The translations under genes and the position numbers were made by a program. Positions 1 to 7,954 of a stretch of DNA of 64,000 nt are shown in pieces; positions within the stretch are counted from its first letter, which is position 1; every line of letters begins with the position of its first letter. Origin of the DNA: Lichenicoccus roseus (GTDB lineage: Bacteria; Pseudomonadota; Alphaproteobacteria; Acetobacterales; Acetobacteraceae). The stretch spans positions 34,905 through 98,904 of the forward strand of contig NZ_VCDI01000011.1 in the NCBI RefSeq assembly GCF_005844085.1, in the 5' to 3' direction. The notes beneath the pieces were generated by a model. It did not search any database, was not told the origin of the DNA, and saw only the letters and a program-made list of their open reading frames with translations.

Positions 1-698
1 CGAGTTTGTCGTATCGGGTAGCAATCCTGCGGTAGTCCTTAAGCCGGCAGAACATGCGCTCGATGACGTTGCGGCGGCGATAGAGCACGCGGCTGAAGCA
101 GCTTTTCCAGATCCGGGTGCGCCTGGGCGGGATGTTCGGGATGGCACCCTGCTATTCGATCTGCTGACGGATGGCGTTGGTATCGTAGGCGCAATCCGCC
201 ATGACCAGGGCGTTGCGCGGCAGTCCCTGCAGCATGCCTTCGGCCGCCCGGCAGTCAGCGACATGGCCTGCGGTAAGGCAGAAGGCGACCAGGCGCCCGA
301 GGCCGTCGGTCAGGGCATGGATCTTGGTGGTGCGGCCGCCGCGGCTGATGCCGATAGCCCGGGTCTGGCGCCCCCTTTTCCTCCAGCGGCGCAGCGGTGC
401 GCCTTGATGTGCGTGCTGTCGAGGAGAAGCTCGGCAGGAGGGCCGCCTGCTGCCACGAACGTCTCGAACAGGCGCTGCCATACCCCGGCGGCACCCAGCG
501 GACGAACCGGTTGTAGAGGGTCTTGCGCGGCCCGTAGACCGAGGGTGCATCGACCCATCGCCCGCCTGACTTCAGCACGTGCACGATGCCGCTGATCACC
601 CTGCGGTCATCTACACGCGGGACGTCGCGCGACTTGCGCAGCAGCAGCGGCGCCAGACGCTTCCATTGCCGCTCGCTCAGCCAGAACTCCGTCACCAT
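1..698 (-). pseudogene. IS5-family transposase, frameshifted and nonsense-mutated
   Basis: The gene starts at 698 with MVTEFWLSERQWKRL, typical of IS5/IS427 OrfA. The reading frame changes at the AAAAGGGGG run near 375, a programmed -1 frameshift signal in this group, into the part carrying the DDE region (RAIGISRGGRTTKIHALTD). There are two extra lesions. One base is missing near 495 relative to the 9.3 kb copy, shifting the frame after NRFVRW. A TAG stop at about 152-154 replaces the Gln codon present in the second copy (QKIEQQGAVPN). No active enzyme is expected. Confidence 0.8.
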
Positions 699-772
699 CC
701 GCGCCTCCCCCTCACGAGGAGCGATTCACAGGCCGCGGCTGTTGAGAATCCCGCTATTGGGTCGAGACCCTC
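1..772 (-). mobile_element. IS5-family (IS427-like) relic, copy 1, runs off window start
   Basis: The element carries a transposase read leftward. Its right end lies near 760-772, where all IS5 copies in the window share a GGGTC-type end sequence. Sequence resembling the C-terminal transposase region (IPNIPPRRTR, then RRRNVIERMFCRLKD) continues to base 1, so the left end lies outside. Two related shorter copies lie at 8.9-9.6 kb and 11.06-11.67 kb, and a faint relic near 39.8 kb. The IS427 label rests on the recognisable protein and on an A4G5 frameshift signal. Confidence 0.8.
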
Positions 773-860
773 GCCCGAACTGAGGACGGGGGGGGCAGGT
801 AACAGCAGCGAGCGGGATGAACAGGAACGCCAAGAACCGCAATTTTGAACACCGCTCTGA

Positions 861-894
861 GAGCCGGCGCAGACGTCGTCTGCAAGGCCGGCTC
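861..894. terminator. Long near-perfect hairpin, possible bidirectional terminator
   Basis: The outer arms GAGCCGGC (861-868) and GCCGGCTC (887-894) enclose an inner palindrome GCAGACG-T-CGTCTGC (869-883), with three unpaired bases AAG on one side. This gives a stem of about 15 bp, followed on the plus strand by AGTCTTT. It lies between the end of the parA operon and the IS relic, where leftward transcription from the partition genes should stop. The T tract is poor, so a structural or recombination role is possible. Confidence 0.45.
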
Positions 895-957
895 AGTCTT
901 TGCACAAAGGGAACCATATTCCTGTCAAACACGGACAGAATAGTTAACCTATTACAG

Positions 958-1668
958 CTAATCAGAGTGGCTTGGATCTAGCAGCCTCTCCAACTCGGCC
1001 ACCCTTCGGCGCAGGGTATCCAGTTCGGAGAGAAGTTGTTGCTCGCGCTTGTTCAAGCGCCGTCGTTCGTCCTGCAACTGCGACTTATCCAGTCGTCCGG
1101 TCGAGAAGACGGACCCTTTCGTCTCGCTCCTCAAAAGGCTGATCTCTCGTCTGGTGACGTCTGACCTGAGGAGCCCCCTGTCCCGAGCGATGGTCAATTG
1201 ATCATCATCAAGTAGCGTGATTTGGTACGCCGTACCGTAGCTTCCAGGGCAGGCCTCATACGGAATTCGACCACTGTCCACGGCGCGCGCGATCTGTCTA
1301 AACTGTGTTGCGGTGGCATCAGAGAATGGAAACAGACGGTCGTTACTGGACCGAAGCCTTTGAAACTCGCTCTTGGACAACGTTGATTCTAATGAGAGTA
1401 GTGCGCGTCCAATATTCAAGAAGGCATCTCTCGCATCAGACCAATTACGCTGGATCTCCGCACGAACATCCAAGATTCGCTTAATCTTTACCTGGTCTTC
1501 TATGACTTCTGTACCAGCAAAGATCTCTCGAAGGGCCTCCAGAACAGCAGGGTCAACAACTATCTGCTGAGCAAGATCGTTCGATCTTACATCGATGAGC
1601 CCCATGTCTTCATCAGAGGCCAAGAACTGCTTCAGCGATTTCTTAGGTCGGGTTTGTTTAACAGTCAT
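958..1668 (-). CDS. Plasmid partition partner protein (ParB-position, coiled-coil)
   Basis: This 236-residue protein is translated directly after ParA. The start MTVKQTR at 1668 is chosen because its ATG overlaps the parA stop (ATGA) and has GGTGAG about 6 bases upstream. Its position matches a centromere-binding ParB partner, but I do not see the classical ParB nuclease motifs. The middle is a globular, probably helical domain. The last 50 residues (DKSQLQDERRRLNKREQQLL onward) form a clear Leu/Arg-rich coiled coil suited to dimerisation. The N-terminus is basic (RPKKSLKQF). The role in plasmid segregation is inferred from position. Confidence 0.7.
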   Translation of the reverse strand: MTVKQTRPKKSLKQFLASDEDMGLIDVRSNDLAQQIVVDPAVLEALREIFAGTEVIEDQVKIKRILDVRAEIQRNWSDARDAFLNIGRALLSLESTLSKSEFQRLRSSNDRLFPFSDATATQFRQIARAVDSGRIPYEACPGSYGTAYQITLLDDDQLTIARDRGLLRSDVTRREISLLRSETKGSVFSTGRLDKSQLQDERRRLNKREQQLLSELDTLRRRVAELERLLDPSHSD

Positions 1669-2309
1669 ATTCTCACCTGCCGCCGGATATAAGCCCACAC
1701 CTCTTCAAATGGCTCTTGTCCTCGGCTTTTCGTGTAATCTAGGAGAGTAAGGCCTTTACTACTCGGTACGTGTACATCTTCAAGCTGCGGGATCTCGACC
1801 GGACAGACGTCGGCTATCTTGACTAAGCGACCCCTCATGCGAGCGAAAGATGTCGTACGACGATTCGCTCGGTTCAAAACGATGACTAGTTTCTGCTGCC
1901 GTTTCTTCAGCGCCTCCACCCAGGGGGCGACGCTATCGATATCGTCTTGTGTACAAACGGCCGGGACGACGATGATATCGGCCGCCTCGGCGAGCTGTGA
2001 GACAGCCGCTAAATGATCTTCGACGCTGGGAGGAGTATCTATGACAGCGAACGGCGATGCCTTTGCTACGCGTAATCCTGCACGCCAGTCTTGCAAGCGG
2101 GCTTGCTCTACCGGAGCCTTCACAAAGTCTGGAAACATCTGGCGGGTGATGTCTCTACGCCTACTCCATTTATCGAAGGTGCATTGACTATCGAAATCGA
2201 TTCCAATGGCCTCAATATCAGCCTGTCGAGCGCTGACAAGAAGATGTCGCGCGAGAACAGACTTGCCACTGCCGCCCTTTGGCGAAGAGACTAGAACGAT
2301 CTTTCCCAT
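1665..2309 (-). CDS. parA: ParA-family partition ATPase
   Basis: A 214-residue deviant Walker-type ATPase, the motor for plasmid partition on the nucleoid. The Walker A motif SPKGGSGKS sits at residues 9-17 with the signature first lysine. The Walker B-like VIDTPPS lies near residue 90. There is no N-terminal HTH extension, so this is the short ParF-like class, in which the partner protein usually acts as repressor. It is translationally coupled to the downstream coiled-coil gene. A palindrome 80 bp upstream (2388-2402) is a candidate operator or centromere half-site. Confidence 0.88.
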   Translation of the reverse strand: MGKIVLVSSPKGGSGKSVLARHLLVSARQADIEAIGIDFDSQCTFDKWSRRRDITRQMFPDFVKAPVEQARLQDWRAGLRVAKASPFAVIDTPPSVEDHLAAVSQLAEAADIIVVPAVCTQDDIDSVAPWVEALKKRQQKLVIVLNRANRRTTSFARMRGRLVKIADVCPVEIPQLEDVHVPSSKGLTLLDYTKSRGQEPFEEVWAYIRRQVRI

Positions 2310-2387
2310 AAGACACTCCCGGCTCGGCTGCTGTTTCGTGGCATGAGGCTGGATCCTATGTCTATACCGACAGTTAGAGAGCGCAAA

Positions 2388-2402
2388 TTAGACAGTGTCT
2401 AA
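2388..2402. promoter_or_regulatory. Palindrome upstream of parA (candidate operator or parS-like site)
   Basis: TTAGACAGTGTCTAA is a perfect 7-bp inverted repeat around one central base. A partial related sequence (TGTCTATACCGACAGTTAGA) lies just downstream at about 2359-2378, so the half-site may be repeated. Its place in the parA leader suggests autoregulation or centromere function. No binding data can be inferred beyond that. Confidence 0.45.
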
Positions 2403-2715
2403 TCTCATGTTGTTGCGCCGGTTATGCCGAATGCACCTAAGCGAGTATCTACGGGTAATGGTAGATAAGGATCTTGTCACGCTTGATACCTTGACCTTGT
2501 GCCGACGACGATTTTCTGATGGCGAGCGCCTCTAAGGCCAGGACCAAGCGTCGGAAAGATCCTTGAGTAGCCCCAGTGCGGTTTACCACGCATCTACTTC
2601 AGTTCGCTTGGCCGTGTTCGCATAAGTAAGAGCGGAAGCCGTCCAATATCGTTAGGGGTTCCCCACGCGGCCGCACTGTGTTTCACCATGCAGGCTGGGC
2701 AGCGGGTTAGCATGC
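2403..2715. other. Gap between par operon and IS630 stub
   Basis: About 310 bp without a convincing reading frame, moderately AT-richer than its surroundings near 2400-2500. The parA promoter should lie at its left edge. Bases around 2655-2715 probably include the end of the IS630 relic that follows. I see no iterons or other origin signature. Confidence 0.4.
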
Positions 2716-2877
2716 ATGGTGAAGCCACTGTCCACCGACCTTTGTTCTCGGCTGATTTCCGCGGCATCGGCAGGCGTGTCCCGCCGTCAGGCTGCGGAGC
2801 GTCTTGGTGTTTCTGCGGCGGGTTCCGTGCGCTGGGTGCCAGCTGTTAACACGACTGGGTGTCGCTGGGTGCGGTGA
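2716..2877 (+). pseudogene. IS630-family transposase N-terminal stub
   Basis: A 53-codon frame starts MVKPLSTDLCSRLISAASAG and continues with VSRRQAAERLGVSAAGSVRW, the classic N-terminal helix-turn-helix of IS630-family transposases. Similarity stops after about residue 42 and a stop follows at 2875-2877, so the DDE domain is absent. The break coincides with the decayed 3' end of the leftward IS5-type gene, so the two elements meet here through insertion and deletion. Confidence 0.65.
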
Positions 2878-3820
2878 TCCACCCCTGATCGCCGTAATAC
2901 ACTCAGCTTGCTGATCTGGCGGTCTGTTGCGATGTGCGCCGTGATCCGGCACTTGCGCAACGCAAAGACGAAGCTCAACACGTCGTGGCCCTTGTCTGCA
3001 CCGAGCGTGATCTGCTGCCGGTGCGCTAGCCGATCCACCAGTACCAACGCCGCACCCCGTTCAGCCGTGCCGCTCGCCTGCGTCAGGCAGACCTGCGCTA
3101 CCAGGCCGCTGCGGTTCTCCATGAGAATATGCCCGGCATGGGCCAGGATGCTGGATTGCCCGTCTGACTTGCGGCCGAGCCTGGCATCTGGATCGGTCGT
3201 GTCGCGATGCGTCTCGTTGCTCCGCTTCTGCCCGCGCCAGTCCTGCTCGGCATTACGCCCTGGCGGCGGAGCGGTGAGACCAGGGGCGTGTCGCCATGAT
3301 CGTCGTCGGGCTTGGGCTGGAACGACTTGTGGCTGGCCCACGCCTGGATCAGGATGCCATTCACCGAGAAGTGCTCGTTCGACATCAGGGGCGCCATCTG
3401 CGGCTGGGCTACGACGGCGGTAAGCAGGCGTTGGGCCACGTCGCCATACAACAGACGCTCGCGGTTCTTGCTGAACGTCGTTGCATTCCAAACCGGTGCA
3501 TCCATCGACAGGTCGACCAACCAGCGGAATAGCAGGTTGTAGTCGAGCTGCTTCATTAATTGCCGGTTCGACCGGATCGAGTAGAACGCCTGCACCAATA
3601 ATGCCCGCTGCAGCTTCTCGGGCGCAATGCCAGGTCGGCCGATCCGGGCATAAAGGCGATCAGAGTCGCCGCAAAGTGCGTCCAGCGCCTCGTTTACCAC
3701 CGCACGGATCAACCGTAGAGGATGGCCGGCCGGCACCCGAGCCTCGCAGCCTACATAGCTGAACAATGCTCCCGACTGACCATCCGATCCGCGCATCGAC
3801 CCTCTCCGCTGCGCATTCAC
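2860..3820 (-). pseudogene. IS5-superfamily (IS1182-like) transposase, frameshifted and truncated
   Basis: The frame starts at 3820 (MNAQRRGSMRGSDGQSG) and shows the N-terminal domain of a common transposase family (FSYVGCEARVPAGHPLR, SIRSNRQLMKQLDYNLLFRW, FSKNRERLL, EHFSVNG). After KPDDDHGDTP, near 3290, the frame is lost and resumes one phase over (NAEQDWRGQKRSNETHRDTT, ENRSGLVAQVCLTQASG, TLGADKGHD). The C-terminal catalytic glutamate region is missing, because homology fades near 2870 at the IS630 stub. The exact IS subgroup name is uncertain. Confidence 0.75.
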
Positions 3821-3939
3821 AGCAAATCACGATCAAGCGTCAGTTGCGAGGCTCTTCAGAAGCCTGCTAGACGCAGGGGTCGTCCTAAATGAGAAGTGGC
3901 TAACACAGCTTTTGGATTGTCTTTAGCTTTGACGTTCGT

Positions 3940-5040
3940 TCAGAAGACCCCGTTCAAGGGATGCCCCTCGAACGGATCTCCCAGCTCGAGATAGGTATCG
4001 AGCACGGCGTAGCTTCGGTGCCGCCCGAGCTGCTTGAGCCGGGTCGGATGCACGCCGCGCTCCATCCCGGTGCTCAGCGCGCCGCGCTTGAGGCTGTGGC
4101 CCGAGACCAGATCCGGATCAAAGCCCGCAGCGGCAGCGCGCAGCTTGAGGATGCGTGCGATCGACCCCGGGTCCAACGCCTCGATGCCCACGACAAGACC
4201 CGGACGGACCCCGGCCCCACCCTCGCGCCGGGTCGGCGGCAGATACAGCCTGCGGAACAGCGCTCCTTCGCTGATCCCGGCGGCGTCCTGCCAACGCCGC
4301 AGCGCTCTCACCGGGCACAGGCTGGTGGTGCCATAGGGCAGCGCCACCGGCACCGCCTTGCCGGCGCGCTCGCCTTTGGAGCGCGGCAGGGTCAGGCTGA
4401 TGCCGCGCTCACGCGCCACGCAGTGCTCGACCCGGATCGCCGCCAGTTCCGATCGCCGCAGCGCCCCTGCAAAGCCCACCAGGATCAGCGCCCGGTCACG
4501 CAGCCCGGCCAGGTCATCCGGGATCAGGACCAAGATCTCGCGCAGGATCGACGCAGTAGCGGCGAGCTTCTGCACCGGCAGCTGGCCAAGGTCCGCGGCC
4601 TCGCGATGGATGCCGGCCAGGGTCTCGGTGACCTGCGCCTCCGCCGTCGGCACCGGCAGTCCAGCCACGTAGTGCAGGTAGCGGATCGCGGCCCGTCGCA
4701 GGTCGATGGTGTTGACGCTGAGGCCGCGCCCGCGCTCGGCCGCCAGGAAGGCCACCACGTCGGCGGCACGTCCCGGTAGGCAGGGCAGGGTGTGGCGGTC
4801 GCACCAGTCGCACCAGGCCCGCACCCCGGCCCGATAGGCACGCCGGGTGTTGTCGGCCTTGGCGCGACGGGCGTAGGCATCGGCGGCGCGCCGGGCGGTG
4901 GGCAGGCTGCCGTCAGCCTGGGGCACCACGGCGTCGACGATATGGTCGAACCAGGCCTGGATCAGCGCCGGCGGGTGTCCGACCGGCGCCGGTTGCGGCG
5001 GCCGCACAGGCAGCGGGGGAAGCGAGACGTCATCGAGCAT
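3940..5040 (-). CDS. Site-specific tyrosine recombinase (phage-integrase family)
   Basis: An intact 366-residue recombinase. Residues about 55-150 form a SAM-like core-binding domain (DNTRRAYRAGVRAWCDWC). The catalytic domain has Arg195 (ALRRSEL), His315-x-x-Arg319 (SGHSLKRG), His341 (LGRHRSY) and the nucleophile Tyr350 (LDTY), so the RHRHY set appears complete. This is the only full recombinase in the window. It could move the neighbouring clpS and ScpA module or resolve plasmid dimers, but no att site was proven. The ATG at 5040 is taken as start; no upstream in-frame alternative was weighed. Confidence 0.88.
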   Translation of the reverse strand: MLDDVSLPPLPVRPPQPAPVGHPPALIQAWFDHIVDAVVPQADGSLPTARRAADAYARRAKADNTRRAYRAGVRAWCDWCDRHTLPCLPGRAADVVAFLAAERGRGLSVNTIDLRRAAIRYLHYVAGLPVPTAEAQVTETLAGIHREAADLGQLPVQKLAATASILREILVLIPDDLAGLRDRALILVGFAGALRRSELAAIRVEHCVARERGISLTLPRSKGERAGKAVPVALPYGTTSLCPVRALRRWQDAAGISEGALFRRLYLPPTRREGGAGVRPGLVVGIEALDPGSIARILKLRAAAAGFDPDLVSGHSLKRGALSTGMERGVHPTRLKQLGRHRSYAVLDTYLELGDPFEGHPLNGVF

Positions 5041-5058
5041 CGGGAGGCGCTCCCGGCC

Positions 5059-5364
5059 CTATTCCTCCGGCTCGGTGGTGAACAACAATGGAAATTCCCG
5101 CTTGCGGGCCAGGTCGGTGGCTAGCGTCGCTTTCTCCTCCGCCACATCCCGGGTGAAGACCGCCACCACGCAGGCGCCGCGCTGATGCGCTGTCATCATC
5201 ACCTTGCTCGCCTGTCCCTCATCCATGCGGAACACCGCCTTGAGCACTAGGACTACGAACTCGCGCGGCGTGAAGTCGTCATTGACCAGCATCACCTTAT
5301 GCAGCGGCGGCCGCCTGGTCCTGGTCTCGAGCTGCACCGGCGGGAGGGTGATGGTCTCGGGCAT
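5059..5364 (-). CDS. clpS: ATP-dependent Clp protease adaptor ClpS
   Basis: A 101-residue ClpS with the defining core VMLVNDDFTPREFVV and the ClpA-binding helix region (GACVVAVFTRDVAEEKA). ClpS delivers N-degron substrates to ClpAP in the cytoplasm. The disordered N-terminus is about 20 residues long. It sits 18 bp upstream of the recombinase gene on the same strand, so the two may be co-transcribed. This is probably an accessory paralogue, since the core copy normally stands next to clpA on the chromosome. Confidence 0.9.
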   Translation of the reverse strand: MPETITLPPVQLETRTRRPPLHKVMLVNDDFTPREFVVLVLKAVFRMDEGQASKVMMTAHQRGACVVAVFTRDVAEEKATLATDLARKREFPLLFTTEPEE

Positions 5365-5438
5365 CGGACAGGGCGCTTCCGTAGGCCGGGCATCCGGCGA
5401 TTGACGAAGATTTGTGACTCCAGACTAGCTGTTTGACT

Positions 5439-5470
5439 GTATGCCCGACAAGCGCAGTTATCGGGCATAC
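5439..5470. repeat. Perfect 10-bp inverted repeat between clpS and the ScpA module
   Basis: GTATGCCCGA at 5439-5448 and TCGGGCATAC at 5461-5470 are exact inverse complements separated by 12 bases. The repeat lies in the divergent intergenic space between clpS (left) and the three-gene module (right). It could be a shared operator, a recombinase core or accessory site, or a hairpin. It is not present before the second copy of the module at 63 kb. Confidence 0.6.
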
Positions 5471-5574
5471 GTAAAGCTAAGGCCCTTTACCGCGCCTTAG
5501 ACTGCCTTGCCCTAATTGCCTGGAAGCTGCAGAATCCTGCCGTTGGATAGAAGCAAGCGCGGGGGAGGGCGGAT

Positions 5575-6348
5575 ATGACGGCAGCGACGGCCGGACCGCA
5601 GAACGGGCAGCACATTTTGCGCGTCGCCGTGCTCGACGATCTGGCGCCCACGGTGCTGAAGCCGGAGACCCGGCGGCTCTATGCCACCGACTGGGCCGCA
5701 TTCGCGCTCTGGTGCCGGAACGGCAACCAGACGGCACTGCCGGCCGATGCGGCCACGCTGGCGGCTTACCTGCAGGACCAGGCGGCGCGACTTGGCCTGG
5801 GGGCGCTGGCGCGACGGCTGGCGGCGATCGTCAACCAGCACCGCAGGTGCGGGTTGCAGGCTCCGGCGCGGGATCCGGTCGTGCGGGCGGTGCTGCGGGA
5901 GGCCCGTAGGGAAGCACGGCCGCGACGTCGGCCAGCGCCGAGTGCGGCGCAGCTGACCCGCATGGCCGGCGCCTGTCCCGGTGATCTCGCCGGACTGCGC
6001 GATCGTGCGTTGCTGCTGCTGGCCGCCGCCGGGCTTGGTCGCGGCGCGCTGGTCGGGCTCGATGTCGAGCACATCGAGTTCGGCCACCAGGGCGTCACCC
6101 TGCAGATCGTGGCGGTGGACGGAGCGACGCAGGCGGTGACGCTGCCGCGTGCGGCGGAACGCCGGCTGTGTCCGGCGCGGGTGCTGGAGGACTGGCTGCG
6201 CAGCTCGGAGACCCGGTTTGGGCCGGTGTTCCGCAAGATCGATCGCTGGAGCAACCTCGAGCACCAGCGCCTCGGCACCGACGCGCTGCGCCGCATCCTT
6301 GTCCGGCGCAGCCTGCGTCGGCTGCGCCCGAAGAAGCCGGCGTCGTGA
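5575..6348 (+). CDS. Catalytically defective tyrosine-recombinase-like protein, module gene 1 (copy 1)
   Basis: A 257-residue protein with a recombinase-type core-binding domain (ETRRLYATDWAAFALWC, residues 31-47) and the start of a catalytic domain (DLAGLRDRALLLL, residues 137-149). By alignment with the intact recombinase at 3.9 kb, the position of catalytic Arg I holds Gly155 (GLGRGAL). The protein ends at RRLRPKKPAS, before the HxxR, His and Tyr motifs, so it should bind DNA but not cut. Its stop overlaps the next start (GTGA). A second copy at 63 kb has the same substitution and the same end, so this looks like a fixed form and not decay. Confidence 0.75.
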   Translation: MTAATAGPQNGQHILRVAVLDDLAPTVLKPETRRLYATDWAAFALWCRNGNQTALPADAATLAAYLQDQAARLGLGALARRLAAIVNQHRRCGLQAPARDPVVRAVLREARREARPRRRPAPSAAQLTRMAGACPGDLAGLRDRALLLLAAAGLGRGALVGLDVEHIEFGHQGVTLQIVAVDGATQAVTLPRAAERRLCPARVLEDWLRSSETRFGPVFRKIDRWSNLEHQRLGTDALRRILVRRSLRRLRPKKPAS

Positions 6349-6968
6349 CCAACTCAGTTGCAGCCGATCCTGCCGCGCCGGAGATCGCAGAGCCGGCAGG
6401 AGCGCCCTGTCTGCCCGACACCGACTGGCTGCAGCATCGGCTGACGATCAGCGGGCCGGTGGAGGAGCTGAGGCGCTTCCGCACGGGGGCAGCCGGCGCC
6501 GGGATGATCCCGTGGCAGATCGACTTCGAGCAGCTGCAAGAGGACTGGTTCCACCGGCTGATGGGAGCAACGTCCCGCAATCTGAGCGCCCAGGGAGCCC
6601 GTATCCTGGCGCAACAGCTGCGTGAGGCGTCGGAACGGCGGCATGGACTGGCGGTGGCGCAGGTCGGGCGCAGCCGGGCTTGCCTGTTCGATCTGTATGC
6701 GCTGCAGCCGGTGCCCGGCAGCATTCTGGCACTTGGGCCTGACCACCCGCGGGCGCTGGCCTGGCTCTGGCAGCACTGGGGCACCACCCAGGCGCTGCGG
6801 CATGTCGTTGTGCTCGGGGAGCCGCGTGACCAGGAGGCGGCCGAGGCGACGTGGCGGCTCGGCTTCTGGTCGGCGGACTGGACGCCGTGGCGGGCGCTGT
6901 CGGTGATGGCGCACAATTGGCCGCGGCTGCGCTTCAAGACCCGGTCGCTCTACGACCAGGCGGCATGA
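6345..6968 (+). CDS. Unknown protein, module gene 2 (copy 1)
   Basis: A 207-residue protein starting at GTG 6345, inside the stop of gene 1, and ending in an ATGA overlap with the scpA-like gene. I do not recognise a family. Recognisable blocks are PDTDWLQHRLTISGP near the N-terminus, IPWQIDFEQLQEDWFHRLM, FDLYALQPVPGSIL, and a tryptophan-rich C-terminal half (ALAWLWQHWG, RLGFWSADWTPW). There is no signal peptide or membrane span, so it should be cytosolic. The strict overlap order suggests it forms a complex with its neighbours. The start of a second copy is at 63762, and a short fossil is near 24320. Confidence 0.75.
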   Translation: MTNSVAADPAAPEIAEPAGAPCLPDTDWLQHRLTISGPVEELRRFRTGAAGAGMIPWQIDFEQLQEDWFHRLMGATSRNLSAQGARILAQQLREASERRHGLAVAQVGRSRACLFDLYALQPVPGSILALGPDHPRALAWLWQHWGTTQALRHVVVLGEPRDQEAAEATWRLGFWSADWTPWRALSVMAHNWPRLRFKTRSLYDQAA

Positions 6969-7858
6969 CCGACTTCGTGGAGCCACTGGCAGTGGAGGAT
7001 GGTCAGCCCGACGAAGCCGAGTGGGAGCAGGCGCCGTGTGCACTCCGGCGGGAGAGCGAGGCGCCGGTGCTGTCGGTGGACGGTTTCGAGGGGCCGCTCG
7101 ACTGGTTGCTCGAGCTGGTGCGGACACACCGTCTCGACTTGTCGCGGTTGTCGATCGTGGCGCTAGTCGAGGCCTTTGCCGCTGCATTGGAGCAGGCGCT
7201 GCAGCAGGGCAGTGTCCGACAGGCAGCCTCGTCGCTGTCGCGCTGGGCGGACTGGCTGGTGATGGCGGCAACGCTGACCCAGCTGCGCGCGCGGCTGATC
7301 CTGCCGACCAGCACGCCGGAGGCGCAGGCCGCCATCCGCGAGGCGGACGAGTTGCGGCGGCAGCTGCTCAGCCGGCGCCACATCCAGGCCGCCGCCGACT
7401 GGCTCGAGCGCCGGCAGCAGCTTGGTCTACAGGTCTGGGCGAGAGGCAGGTCGGAGCAGGGGGTTGCGGGTGTCCCCGGCGAGGGCGGGGATCTTGCAGA
7501 GCTGATGCGGGCCTGTCTGGTAGCCCTGGCGCTGCCGGACCAGCTGGCAGAGGCCTATCGGCTGCCGCCGCACACCCTGTGGCCGGTGCCGGTGTCGATC
7601 GCCCGCATCCGCGAGCGTCTGGCGGTCCTGCCGGATGGCAGCGCGCTGGTGGCCTTCCTGCCGGACCTGAAGGTCGAGGAGGTGGGCGGCTTTCGGGCCC
7701 GGTCCGCTGTGGCGAGTACGTTCGCTGCCAGCCTGGAACTTGCCCGTGACGGTCAGCTGACCCTGAATCAGGAGGAAGCGTTGCAGGCGATTCTGGTCAG
7801 CCGCCACGATGCAGGTGGTTGTCACGAGCGTCCGCGGACGCTACCGACGCTCTCGTAG
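6965..7858 (+). CDS. ScpA-like kleisin, module gene 3 (copy 1)
   Basis: A 297-residue protein with the ScpA signature FEGPLDWLLELVRTHRLDLS at residues 37-56, followed by the helical stretch WLVMAATLTQLRARLILP. ScpA normally bridges SMC heads with ScpB in chromosome condensation. Here neither smc nor scpB is nearby; the partners are the recombinase-like and unknown proteins. The start at 6965 is set by the ATGA overlap with gene 2. The last 15 residues (HDAGGCHERPRTLPTLS) look non-homologous and may be a frayed end. A decayed paralogue lies at 33.1-34.0 kb. Confidence 0.8.
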   Translation: MTDFVEPLAVEDGQPDEAEWEQAPCALRRESEAPVLSVDGFEGPLDWLLELVRTHRLDLSRLSIVALVEAFAAALEQALQQGSVRQAASSLSRWADWLVMAATLTQLRARLILPTSTPEAQAAIREADELRRQLLSRRHIQAAADWLERRQQLGLQVWARGRSEQGVAGVPGEGGDLAELMRACLVALALPDQLAEAYRLPPHTLWPVPVSIARIRERLAVLPDGSALVAFLPDLKVEEVGGFRARSAVASTFAASLELARDGQLTLNQEEALQAILVSRHDAGGCHERPRTLPTLS

Positions 7859-7954
7859 CGCCGGGCTCCGACCCAGCCGCTCTTCATCAAAAGGGGCGAC
7901 CAGGTCGGGCGGGATCCAGCTCTTATCGACGCCGAGATGATGCTTGGAATCCTC

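Noticed and set aside
6345..6968. Calling module gene 2 ScpB because it precedes or follows an scpA
   Set aside because: It shows no winged-helix pattern of ScpB and is rich in Trp; the gene order is also different from scpA-scpB.
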